Assembly: GCF_010728725.1 (NCBI RefSeq)
Contig: NZ_AP022607.1
Span: forward strand, 248,001-312,000
DNA: 64,000 nucleotides
From: Mycobacterium branderi
GTDB lineage: Bacteria; Actinomycetota; Actinomycetes; Mycobacteriales; Mycobacteriaceae
Direction of reading: 5' to 3'
Below the pieces are notes generated by a model that saw nothing but the letters and a program-made list of their open reading frames with translations, searched no databases and had not been told where the DNA came from. Positions 1-7,701 of this stretch are shown here, piece after piece. A program made the position numbers and the translations under genes. Each line of letters opens with the position of its first letter. The stretch's first letter is position 1.

Positions 1-1
1 C

Positions 2-295
2 CGGGCGCTGGAGACCATCGGCAAGCGGGTCAGCCGTGCCGGCGACGCACTCGAGGTGTGGACGGCGCTGCAGGAATGGAGCAACGGCGCGCCGGCCGGA
101 AAAACCTTCGGTGGCGCCGGCGGTTCCATCGCGGGCGGCTTGGGCGGCGGCTGGGTCGGCGGTGCGGCACTTGGGTCATTCGCCGGGCCCGAAGGCGCGC
201 TTCTCGGCGGCATCCTGTTTGCGGCAGCCGGCAGTGCCGGCGGAAAATGGGTTGGCGAGCACGTCGGCGAGCTGATCGATGAGCTGGCGCATTAA
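2..295 (+). CDS. C-terminal end of a glycine-zipper protein (5' end outside window)
   Basis: The reading frame is open from the first bases and ends at the TAA at 293-295, so this is the 3' end of a gene that starts before the window. The visible 97 residues hold a short helical stretch followed by a run of Gly/Ala with GxxxG spacing (about residues 38-82), typical of a glycine-zipper membrane-inserting helix pair, and an acidic tail. In mycobacteria such tails occur on type VII-secreted or toxin-like proteins, but the N-terminal domain that would identify the family is missing. The next gene starts 45 bases later on the same strand. Function is not assignable from this fragment. Confidence 0.6.
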   Translation, partial: RALETIGKRVSRAGDALEVWTALQEWSNGAPAGKTFGGAGGSIAGGLGGGWVGGAALGSFAGPEGALLGGILFAAAGSAGGKWVGEHVGELIDELAH

Positions 296-340
296 CTCCA
301 CGCACAACCAGCCGGCGGCCAGGTTCGGGAGAATGAGGAC

Positions 341-1135
341 GTGCTACCACCGATCGATCTGGTGATCATGCAAGCCGCCGGCTCGGCTCAGGCTCACCCC
401 AAGCCTTCGTGGACTGAACCGCTGCTGATCGCCGGCATGGCGGTGATCGGTGTGGGGTTCGTCGCGACCGATCGTGTCGAGGACCGGCGGGCGCAGCGCC
501 GCATCTACTGGGCGGCGTGGACGCTGGCCGGCGTGTTGTTCGCGGTGGCGCTGGCCTTTCGCGGCTGGGCTGTCATGGTCGCGGCGTTCGCCCTGGCAGT
601 GTTCGCCGCCCTCGTGTATGCCTATTTCCTCACCGGATACCTCAAAATCGGCCGGCGCATTGTCGCGTTTTCCAACCGCAACACCCGCCCCGACCCGCCG
701 CGCGATGGCAGTACTGCCCAGCCACCGCGGATCCGCGATCGCGACGCGTACCCCGGCGATATTCCGGCATCGAGGGTGTGGTGGGTGATTGCCCTGCTGA
801 TGGCCGGCCTGGCCGTGGGGGTTGTGCTTGGCGGTTGGACAGCCTGGCAGCCGTTCGCGTTTGCCGCTTTCCTGGTCGTACTGGGGGCGATCTGCGGTAT
901 CGACGACGCGACTCGCCGGCTGCCGGTGGTGCGGGGCCAGTACGTGCAGGGGTTCATCGCGATGGTGTGCTCGATCCCGGCGTTCGGGCTGCCTGCGCTC
1001 GCCTACGGACTGGGGTATCTGATCGGCCGGCGCCGCCCGATGGGCCGCGGACGCCACGACGCGGCGGCCCGCCACTACTGCGACCTCGATGGGCGCCGCC
1101 GCGATAGTGAAGCAACCAACCGTGACGACCGCTAA
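341..1135 (+). CDS. Multi-pass membrane protein, paralogue of the gene at 54941-55651
   Basis: This is a 264-residue protein with about six hydrophobic helices in two groups (residues about 28-45, 58-95, 145-185 and 200-225), separated by a polar, Pro/Arg-rich loop. The C-terminus is very basic and could be a cytoplasmic tail. Its layout matches the protein at 54941-55651. Shared features are a DRxxxRRxYW motif after the first helix, FRGW, a Y(L/I)KIG(R/G)RI motif after the third, RGQYVQ and YGLGYL near the end. The family is not one I can name. The 3' end overlaps the start of the following lipoprotein gene, so the two are probably co-transcribed. No enzymatic motif is visible. Confidence 0.75.
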   Translation: MLPPIDLVIMQAAGSAQAHPKPSWTEPLLIAGMAVIGVGFVATDRVEDRRAQRRIYWAAWTLAGVLFAVALAFRGWAVMVAAFALAVFAALVYAYFLTGYLKIGRRIVAFSNRNTRPDPPRDGSTAQPPRIRDRDAYPGDIPASRVWWVIALLMAGLAVGVVLGGWTAWQPFAFAAFLVVLGAICGIDDATRRLPVVRGQYVQGFIAMVCSIPAFGLPALAYGLGYLIGRRRPMGRGRHDAAARHYCDLDGRRRDSEATNRDDR

Positions 1136-1874
1136 CCGCCACCGCCGCAAGGTATTTGGGCGGGCGGCGGCAACCGCGTCGGCTGCCGTTCTGATCGGGG
1201 GCTGCGCGGCCAGCGTTCCGGGAACGCCCCGGGCCGGCCAGACGGCGTCGCCGACCAGCTCGGCCACCAGTGCGCCGCCACACTCCTCGCTGAACGCGAT
1301 TCTTCCGGATGCCGATGAGCTCAAGCGCCTGCTCGGGTATCGCCCGCCCGACTACGCACCGCCGCCGGTCGGCGGCGTCGAGCAACTGGGCTTGCAGGAT
1401 CAGTTGGGCGAGTGGACCGAGCGGCAATGCCTGGGCGTCGTGTTGCCGGCGCTGAAATCGGTGTACACCGGCGCGCCGGTGCGCGGCGTCGTCGGTGTAT
1501 GGCAGGGCGACATGCAGTACGGGGCGGTGCAGCTTGCCTCAAGCGCCGACGCGCAAGCCTTGTTCGGCAGATTCGCCGACCAATGGCAGCAGTGCCGCGG
1601 CAAAACCGTGGAGCACCACGTAGGCGGCGACACCATCACCGACGAGATCACGGACGTGGACGCCACCGACACCTTGCTGACTGCCGACGTCACCACCACC
1701 TCGCCGCCGAACCCGCCGGTGCCGGAGCAGCGGGCCCTGGCACTGGCCGGCAGCTGCGTCATCGACGTCGGTGTGACGGGTGATCAAAGGGCAGGCAATT
1801 ACCTGGCCGGAGAGAAACTGGGTGTGAGCATTGCCAAATTGATGCAGTCCAAAGCGCCCAACGCGAAATGCTAA
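1089..1874 (+). CDS. Lipoprotein with PknH-type sensor domain
   Basis: The N-terminus has a basic stretch, a hydrophobic segment and the lipobox LIGGC with Cys39, so it should be exported, lipidated and anchored outside the cytoplasmic membrane. A Ser/Thr/Ala-rich linker follows. The rest (about residues 75-261) resembles the extracellular sensor domain of the kinase PknH and related mycobacterial lipoproteins, with spaced cysteines (RQC, QQC, GSC, final C) suggesting disulfides. The start could instead be the GTG at 1122, which gives a shorter signal peptide of more usual length. The 5' end overlaps the upstream membrane-protein gene by 47 bases. A lipoprotein of the same type lies at 46613-47326. 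The ligand is unknown. Confidence 0.75.
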   Translation: MGAAAIVKQPTVTTANRHRRKVFGRAAATASAAVLIGGCAASVPGTPRAGQTASPTSSATSAPPHSSLNAILPDADELKRLLGYRPPDYAPPPVGGVEQLGLQDQLGEWTERQCLGVVLPALKSVYTGAPVRGVVGVWQGDMQYGAVQLASSADAQALFGRFADQWQQCRGKTVEHHVGGDTITDEITDVDATDTLLTADVTTTSPPNPPVPEQRALALAGSCVIDVGVTGDQRAGNYLAGEKLGVSIAKLMQSKAPNAKC

Positions 1875-2085
1875 GCACAGCCACGATTTTCGGGACCGAC
1901 CAAGGGACGCCGTCCAGGTAGTCGTCTCCAACGCCACACATGCCAAGCTCGAGGAGCTCGCCCGCCGCTGCAAGGTGAGCTTGTCCACGCTGCTGCGCCC
2001 CGTACTCGACGGGTTCGTGGAGCGCGAGACACGCACCGGTTTCGCCACCACCGGGGCGACGGCTGAGTCCGACAACCGGACCTAA
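1843..2085 (+). pseudogene. Ribbon-helix-helix-like fragment without a start codon
   Basis: The frame open from 1843 to the TAA at 2083-2085 encodes, in its second half, a plausible small DNA-binding protein: a beta strand VQVVVS, then HAKLEELARRCKVSLSTLL and a helical continuation ending VERETRTG. This is the strand-helix-helix pattern of ribbon-helix-helix regulators. No ATG or GTG lies between the upstream stop at 1840 and the strand. The only in-frame GTG (1975) is inside the first helix. It therefore looks like a decapitated gene or one using a non-standard start. Evidence is pattern only. Confidence 0.3.
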
Positions 2086-2177
2086 GTACACGTAATCGTA
2101 CGTTAGTTCACTAAATCGCTGCGGGCAGGAGCGCCGCCGGGCTACGCTCTGCTGGCTCCCGGATCGGCGCCGGGCAG

Positions 2178-3347
2178 TTGAATACCGGCCATACGGATAA
2201 CAGGAAAAATGCGCACAGCCATAGCCACTCGCGCATCGGCCACAAGGCCTTGCCGCAGCCTGACTCTGCCCCCAGCAGCATGAGCGGCCCCTTCGCCACT
2301 GTGACGGAATTCGGTAAGAAGCGGCCGGTTCTAACCGCCGCAGCCGTCATCGGCGCGCTGTTATTGATCAGCGGGCTGGCTCATACCGACCACGCGGATT
2401 CGGTGTCCACCGCGTCGTCCACGTCCCGCACGACGGCCTACCCTTCCTCGACACCCGCGTGGACGATGCCGCCGGAGGCGGTCTCTGCATCGCCTCCCGC
2501 GCCGTTATCGGTCGCGTCCAGCCCCCCGGCACAGCCAGAGTTCGCGGTTGACGCCGGGTCCGCATCGGCGAAGCTCGCCGCGCTGCCCATCAAGGGACGC
2601 GCGCCGAAAACCGGGTATGAGCGCAGCCTGTTCGGGCAGCCGTGGAGCGACGACGTGACGGTGCCCGACGGGCATAACGGCTGCGACACACGCAACGACA
2701 TCCTGCGGCGTGACCTTGTCGAGGTCGAACTCAAACCCGGATCGCACGGATGCACCGTGCTCACCGGGGTACTAAACGATCCCTACACCGGTACCACGGT
2801 CGAGTTCCACCGCGGGCAGGGCACGTCCTCGCAGGTGCAGATCGACCATGTGGTCGCGTTGTCGGATGCGTGGCAGAAGGGGGCGCAGCAGTGGGACGCC
2901 GACAAACGCCGCAACTTCGCCAACGACCCGGCCAACCTGCAAGCCACCACCGGGGCCATCAACGAGCAGAAGGGTGACGGCGACGCCGCAACGTGGTTGC
3001 CGCCCAACAAGTCCTACCGGTGCACCTATGTTTCCCGCATCGTCGATGTGAAGGCCACCTATGGGCTGTGGGTGACGCAGGCCGAGCACGATGCGATCGC
3101 CCGGATCCTCAGCAATTGCGGAGCACCCGCCGCCGCCCCGGCGCCGCTCCCCTTGGCGCCACCGCCGCCGGAAACCAGTTCCGAATACGTTCCGCCGCCT
3201 CCTGCCCCGCTGCCCGATGCCGGATCGTCGGTCTACTACCCGAATTGCAAAGCAGCCCGGGCTGCCGGCGCGACGCCGATCTACGCCGGGCAGCCCGGAT
3301 ACCGGCCCGGGTTAGACCGCGACGGCGACGGCGTTGCCTGCGAATAG
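2178..3347 (+). CDS. Membrane-anchored HNH nuclease-like protein (DUF1524) with excalibur domain
   Basis: A hydrophobic anchor lies at about residues 52-68, followed by a Ser/Pro/Ala-rich linker, so the catalytic part is probably outside the membrane. Residues about 155-300 match the DUF1524 HNH nuclease fold common in actinobacterial secreted proteins. The motif IDHVVALSDAW carries the metal-binding Asp-His, and FANDPANL and NEQKGD follow with W-P further on. The last 35 residues form an excalibur calcium-binding module (YYPNCKAARAAG, then DRDGDGVACE). The first in-frame start is TTG at 2178. The ATG at 2280 gives a protein beginning MSGPF with the anchor close to the N-terminus and is equally likely. 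The probable role is extracellular nucleic-acid cleavage. Confidence 0.8.
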   Translation: MNTGHTDNRKNAHSHSHSRIGHKALPQPDSAPSSMSGPFATVTEFGKKRPVLTAAAVIGALLLISGLAHTDHADSVSTASSTSRTTAYPSSTPAWTMPPEAVSASPPAPLSVASSPPAQPEFAVDAGSASAKLAALPIKGRAPKTGYERSLFGQPWSDDVTVPDGHNGCDTRNDILRRDLVEVELKPGSHGCTVLTGVLNDPYTGTTVEFHRGQGTSSQVQIDHVVALSDAWQKGAQQWDADKRRNFANDPANLQATTGAINEQKGDGDAATWLPPNKSYRCTYVSRIVDVKATYGLWVTQAEHDAIARILSNCGAPAAAPAPLPLAPPPPETSSEYVPPPPAPLPDAGSSVYYPNCKAARAAGATPIYAGQPGYRPGLDRDGDGVACE

Positions 3348-3532
3348 GGATCGCCGGGCGGGCGAGTCGACAAGCGTGTACAACGGGGCGGTCAAGATGG
3401 TGAATCGGCTACCTGCGCCGGCCCCTCAGGCACAGGCGCTGGCGCGATCCCGCCCGGAAAATACGCGCGGGAGCGCGTCGGAAACCTGTGCAATCATGGC
3501 CAGACTGGCCCTGTCAAGCAAAGGTGGAGCAC

Positions 3533-4123
3533 GTGGTCGTCGCCGTAATCGTCATCGTCGTAGTGCTGGCACTCCTCGTGGTATTGCTGGTGAGCCTGTA
3601 CAACTCGCTCGTCCGTGCGCGCAACGGCTACAAGAATGCTTTCGCGCAGATCGACGTCCAGCTGACCCGCCGGCACGACCTGATCCCCAACCTGGTCGAA
3701 ACCGTCAGGGCCTATCTGGCCCATGAGCGCGGCACCCTCGAAGCGGTCATCCAGGCGCGCAACTCCGCCATCAGCGCACAGGCCGCAGCCAGCGCCAGCC
3801 CCGGCGACCCGCGCGCAATGGGACAGTTGGCGGCCACCGAAGGTGCCCTGACCGGGGCGCTGGGAAGGCTGTTTGCGCTCAGCGAGGCGTACCCGGACCT
3901 CAAGGCCAACCAGAACATGATGCAGCTCTCCGAGGAGCTGACCTCCACCGAGAACCGCGTTGCTTTTGCCCGCCAGGCCTACAACGACGCGGTGATGTCC
4001 TACAACAACAAGCGCGAAGTATTCCCGGCCGCAATGGTTGCGGGAATGTTCGGCTTCACCCCTGCGGCCCCGCTGGAGGCGGCGGGCCCGGAGGCGCGTG
4101 AAGTGCCGCGTATTCAGTTCTGA
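3533..4123 (+). CDS. lemA: LemA family protein
   Basis: One strong N-terminal transmembrane helix (residues 1-22) is followed by the LemA helical core. Recognisable landmarks are YNSLVRARNGYKNAFAQID, RRHDLIPNLVETV, the pair LKANQNMM / LSEELTSTENRVAFARQAYNDAV, and a short hydrophobic MFGF stretch. The length (about 196 residues) is normal for the family. I chose the GTG at 3533 because AAAGG lies just upstream and the protein then begins directly with its anchor. GTG at 3524 or 3488 is possible. The gene is followed 8 bases later by an M48 protease, the classic LemA-HtpX pairing, although the biochemical role of LemA is still unclear. Confidence 0.88.
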   Translation: MVVAVIVIVVVLALLVVLLVSLYNSLVRARNGYKNAFAQIDVQLTRRHDLIPNLVETVRAYLAHERGTLEAVIQARNSAISAQAAASASPGDPRAMGQLAATEGALTGALGRLFALSEAYPDLKANQNMMQLSEELTSTENRVAFARQAYNDAVMSYNNKREVFPAAMVAGMFGFTPAAPLEAAGPEAREVPRIQF

Positions 4124-4131
4124 CCTAGGTC

Positions 4132-6021
4132 ATGGATTTCTTCGAGCGCCAGCGCCAGGTACGTGCGGCGTCGAAAAGGCTCGTGTTCCTTTTCGTTTTG
4201 GCGGTACTCGGCATCACCGCGATGGTGAACGTCGCCGTCATCGGCGCAACAACGTTGCGCGAACCGGCCACACCGGCGCAGTTGATCGCGGAATCGGTGC
4301 TCGTCAGCGGCGCGGTGCTGCTGATGATCGCCGCGGTGTCGACCGTCAAGACGCTGATGCTGCGCCAGGGCGGCGGTGTCAAGGTCGCCGAGAGTCTCGG
4401 CGCGATCCGGGTACCGGATATGCCGACAGACCCGCGGCTCAAGCGGTACCGCAACGTCGTCGAAGAGATCGCCATCGCATCGAGCACCCCGGTGCCGGTG
4501 CTGTACTACCTGCCCGACGAGAGCGGCATCAACGCGTTCGCAGCCGGGTACACCCCGGCCGACGCGGCCGTGTGCGTCACCGGCGGCTCCCTCGAGCGGC
4601 TCAACCGCGACGAACTGCAGGGCGTGATCGCCCACGAGTTCAGCCACATCGTCAATGGCGATATGCGGTTGAGCCTCAAGCTGATCGGCGTGCTGGCCGG
4701 GATCACGGCATTGTCGGTCATCGGCCGGATGCTGTGGTACTCGGGTGGTGGACGCGGTCGCGACCGCGGCAACAGCCTGCCGTTGTGGGCCCTGGGGCTG
4801 GTTGTTTTGGCGGCGGGCTGGATCGGGGTCTTCTTCGGGCGGTTGATCAAGGCAGCGGTCTCCCGGCAGCGGGAGTATCTCGCGGATGCGTCGGCCGTGC
4901 AATTTACCCGGCAGACGAGCGGGCTGGCCGGCGCACTGAAGAAGATCGGCGGCCTCGAGGCGGGCTCTCGGCTGCATACCCCCAAGGCCGAAAACGTCAG
5001 CCACATGCTCTTCGGCGAAGGCATGAAATTGTCTGCGCTGTATGCCACTCACCCGCCGCTGATCGATCGCATCCGGGCGCTCGAACCCGGTTTCACACCC
5101 ACCAATCTCGAGGAGCTGCGGCACCGCTGGTCCTATCAGCCGCCGGACGGTTTGGCCGAAGATTCCCGGTTGGGTTTTGCCGAAGCTCGAGGGCCACACG
5201 TCGCCCCGCGCCGCTTCGATCCACGCGAATACACCGCGGCTGTTGGCAATCCGAGTGTCGCTTCGTATCAGGCCGGGGTGCGGATGCGCGAAGCGATCCC
5301 GCCTGAGGTGGCCCGTCGTGCCCACGATCCCGCCGCCGCGGTACCGCTGATCTATGGTCTCGTTTTCGACCGCAAGCAGAACATCCGGCAAATCCAGCAC
5401 GGAATCGTCGCCCGGTGTCACGGCCCGCAAATCGCAGATGAGGCGTGGCGGTGCGGCGCGGAGCTCGCGCGCCTCGACCCGAGTTTGCGTTTGCCCGTAG
5501 CATCTATCGCATTTCCCGCGCTGCGTGCCCTGCCCGAGCCGCCAAAGCGGCTGATGATGTCGGTTCTCGGCCAGCTGATCAACGCCGACGGTCAGATCGA
5601 GGTGTTCGAATATTGCCTTGGCACACTCGTTTTCGTCGGCCTGAACGAGACACTGACCTCGGCGGCGCCGTGGAAAAGCCGACGCCAGACCCTTACCAGC
5701 GCCCAAAATGCCATCTGCTGCCTTCTTGCGGTGCTGGCGCAAGCGGGTAACAGTGATCCCCGGCAAGCGGCTGCGGCATTCCAGGCGGGCATCCGCGTGG
5801 CCTACCCGCAGGCGCGGATCCCGTTCCTGCCAGTCGATGGCGTATTGGCGCTCGAGCAGGTGTGGCCGGTGATCGACGGGCTGGAGGGCACCGACAAGGC
5901 CACTGTTGTCGCGGCTGTGATGACCACGGTAACCGCCGACAGAGTTGTCACCGTCGAAGAGTCGGAGCTGGCCCGAACCGTGTGCGCTGTGCTGCACTGT
6001 CCCGTGCCACCTGCGCTCTAA
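4132..6021 (+). CDS. HtpX-like M48 membrane metalloprotease with C-terminal extension
   Basis: The zinc-protease signature HEFSHIVNGD places the catalytic motif at H168-E169-H172, and a third ligand is expected in REYLADASA about 80 residues later. Two N-terminal helices (about residues 19-40 and 54-73) and two more after HExxH give the usual HtpX topology with the active site facing the cytoplasm. At 629 residues it is about twice the size of HtpX. The extra C-terminal half contains a helical region rich in Ala and acidic residues (INADGQIEVFE, TADRVVTVEE), which resembles a TerB-like metal-binding fold. It probably degrades damaged membrane proteins, working with the LemA protein encoded just upstream. 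Confidence 0.85.
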   Translation: MDFFERQRQVRAASKRLVFLFVLAVLGITAMVNVAVIGATTLREPATPAQLIAESVLVSGAVLLMIAAVSTVKTLMLRQGGGVKVAESLGAIRVPDMPTDPRLKRYRNVVEEIAIASSTPVPVLYYLPDESGINAFAAGYTPADAAVCVTGGSLERLNRDELQGVIAHEFSHIVNGDMRLSLKLIGVLAGITALSVIGRMLWYSGGGRGRDRGNSLPLWALGLVVLAAGWIGVFFGRLIKAAVSRQREYLADASAVQFTRQTSGLAGALKKIGGLEAGSRLHTPKAENVSHMLFGEGMKLSALYATHPPLIDRIRALEPGFTPTNLEELRHRWSYQPPDGLAEDSRLGFAEARGPHVAPRRFDPREYTAAVGNPSVASYQAGVRMREAIPPEVARRAHDPAAAVPLIYGLVFDRKQNIRQIQHGIVARCHGPQIADEAWRCGAELARLDPSLRLPVASIAFPALRALPEPPKRLMMSVLGQLINADGQIEVFEYCLGTLVFVGLNETLTSAAPWKSRRQTLTSAQNAICCLLAVLAQAGNSDPRQAAAAFQAGIRVAYPQARIPFLPVDGVLALEQVWPVIDGLEGTDKATVVAAVMTTVTADRVVTVEESELARTVCAVLHCPVPPAL

Positions 6022-6517
6022 AAGCCAAAGCCCGTCCGGGATCACTGCAGGTGGTGTCAGTGCGGGTGGGAGTCGAATCCCCAATCACCCGACCGCTCAA
6101 ACGTTTCCGCTGCCGGGCACTTTCGGGCCATCAAATTCCACCCCGCTCCGATTAGCTGGACGGTTCGCGAAATCAAGAGCAGCAGAAGGGATTCCGATAT
6201 CGCCGCGCGAGACATTTTGTGCAGATACCCCTCAGCGCACCCCCTTACGCTAGACGGATGGATTCGACCACTGGAGATGATCAGGCACGGTTTCGAATTT
6301 TCTTATCCGGCAATCGAGTAGGAGGTCAATACTGTCGACCGGCAGTGGGTGCCCATCGGATGGCCCCGCGGTTTTCGGCCGGTGCGTTGCGAACAGGCTG
6401 CAATGGTATGCGAATTCATGTGGCAAGCGCTCAACTCGGCGCACATGCCCCCGCAAGGACGGATAGCGAGGTGACTTACGTTGCCCCGTCAGCGATTTGC
6501 CAGGAATTCGGGGCCAC
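6022..6517 (+). other. Intergenic stretch without a convincing gene
   Basis: No open frame here has a ribosome site and a protein-like composition. The longest frames (about 100 residues on either strand) are rich in Arg, Pro and Cys in irregular order and look like non-coding translation. It separates the protease gene from the T7SS-like gene at 6518 and may hold that gene's promoter. Confidence 0.4.
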
Positions 6518-7063
6518 ATGGTAGCGGGCGGCGCAGGCTGGGAGATGCCGGCGCGGCTGTATTCATCGCAAATCCTCAGCGAGTTGTGGCCGCAAACCGA
6601 TCCCGATACCTGGTCGGAGCTGGCACAGCACCTCCGTGACCAATCCCGGCAGCTGGAAAACGAGGCGGCTGAGATCCGGTCCTCCCGCGACGATCTCCCC
6701 CCGCACGGCGCAGTTCAGGGGACCGCCGCTGACGCCGCGTGCAGGCGACAAGCGCAGATCATGTTGGACCAATCCGTGCAGTATCGGAGCATGGCTGACA
6801 CGGCCGACGAAGTGGCGCACCTGATTTCGCACACATGCGCACGGCTCGATGACATCGATCGGGCAGCGAATGAGCAAATTGAGTTGCTGTACGCGGCCAA
6901 CGCCGGTTGCGGTCTGCGCGCTTTGGGCGCAAGCATTCTCATGGACCTCATCACCGGGATTGTTGCTCGCGCTCGCGCCCGCGCAAATACTGTGGCCAGC
7001 TGCACGGCAGCGAAAATCATGCGCCACGCGCAACGCATCGCCACCATGCAGGACGGCATGTGA
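6518..7063 (+). CDS. Short protein resembling the N-terminal helical domain of T7SS-exported toxins
   Basis: The start ATG at 6518 gives a 181-residue protein. Residues about 12-130 contain WPQTDPDTW followed by two long amphipathic helices rich in Ala, Gln and Glu, the arrangement found in the WXG100-like N-terminal domain of large mycobacterial exported proteins such as CpnT. The C-terminal part has a small hydrophobic helix (GASILMDLITGIVARARARAN) and stops without any effector domain. It could be a truncated exported toxin or a stand-alone helical partner. It lies next to the ESX-associated cluster but on the opposite strand. The assignment is inference from pattern. Confidence 0.5.
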   Translation: MVAGGAGWEMPARLYSSQILSELWPQTDPDTWSELAQHLRDQSRQLENEAAEIRSSRDDLPPHGAVQGTAADAACRRQAQIMLDQSVQYRSMADTADEVAHLISHTCARLDDIDRAANEQIELLYAANAGCGLRALGASILMDLITGIVARARARANTVASCTAAKIMRHAQRIATMQDGM

Positions 7064-7146
7064 AAGTCGGCTCCGTGCCAAGGTGATTAAGACGGGTGGC
7101 GCAAACTCACCAAGGTGCCGTGGCTTCCGGCCGGTGCAGGCCGACA

Positions 7147-7173
7147 CCGGTTGCGGCCTGCGCGCTTTGGGCG
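7147..7173 (+). repeat. 27-bp direct repeat of 6903-6929 (one mismatch)
   Basis: The 27 bases here repeat 6903-6929, differing only by C/T at one position. The first copy lies inside the T7SS-like gene; this copy is in the gap between that gene and the convergent YbaB-like gene. The copies are 244 bases apart. It may mark a small duplication that left the 3' end of the upstream gene partly repeated. Confidence 0.6.
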
Positions 7174-7353
7174 GAAAAGGCTGAACCGTGCGACTGCCGT
7201 CGAGGGGCGGTGGGCACGGCGCTGACACGGATCAGCCTCTCGCCAGTCTACGCATTCGACGAGGGCCTTTCCCCATTTCGCCGACCAGACAGTCGTGAAG
7301 TGGTTTGAATCGGCCCGATGCGTCGGCGCGCCGGCTCCGGCACCGACCCGTGT

Positions 7354-7701
7354 TCAGGTTTCAGGTCCATCGTCAACGAAATCGCCTATGTTTTCCCAGA
7401 ATTCGCGGCGCGACAGGCGCATGGCCCGGTTGCCTGCCTCGAAGAGGTCGTTGAGTTTCTTCTCCAGTGCGAGGTTGGTCAGCCTCGTGCCGACCGAGTC
7501 GTCGATGAACAGGCTCAGCAGCCGCCCGTCCTCGCCGAGGGTGAATCGCACCAGGCCGTCGGGGTCTTCGACCTCTGTTCGCAGCGCTGCCAGCCGCGCG
7601 ATCATGTCGTCGAGTTTTCCCAGTGTGGCGGAGAGCTCGGCCTCGCAGAATTTGACTTTGTCGCTGTCATCGAGGTCGTCGAACCCGAAATCGCTTGTCA
7701 T
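7354..7701 (-). CDS. YbaB/EspL-like small protein of the ESX-associated cluster
   Basis: This is a 115-residue acidic protein with an N-terminal coiled helix (KLDDMIARLAALRTEVE), then beta-rich DGLVRFTLGEDGRLLSLFIDD and a C-terminal helix, the helix-sheet-helix order of YbaB/EbfC proteins. ESX-1 clusters encode a similar protein, EspL (also about 115 residues as I recall), directly after EspB. Here too it directly follows the EspB-like gene, with a 4-base ATGA overlap, so the two should be translationally coupled. The likely role is cytoplasmic: a chaperone or stabiliser for the exported partner, not nucleoid binding. Confidence 0.65.
   Translation of the reverse strand: MTSDFGFDDLDDSDKVKFCEAELSATLGKLDDMIARLAALRTEVEDPDGLVRFTLGEDGRLLSLFIDDSVGTRLTNLALEKKLNDLFEAGNRAMRLSRREFWENIGDFVDDGPET

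Noticed and set aside
344..1324. Long minus-strand frame opposite the first membrane protein and lipoprotein
   Set aside because: Composition is Arg/His/Ala-rich without secondary-structure pattern; it is the antisense shadow of two well-supported genes.
4038..5306. 422-codon plus-strand frame inside the protease gene
   Set aside because: Arg/Gly-rich shadow; the overlapping frame has the LemA end and HExxH protease motifs.
4114..6084. 656-codon minus-strand frame opposite the HtpX-like gene
   Set aside because: High-GC antisense frame without any recognisable motif; the plus strand has a clear protein family.
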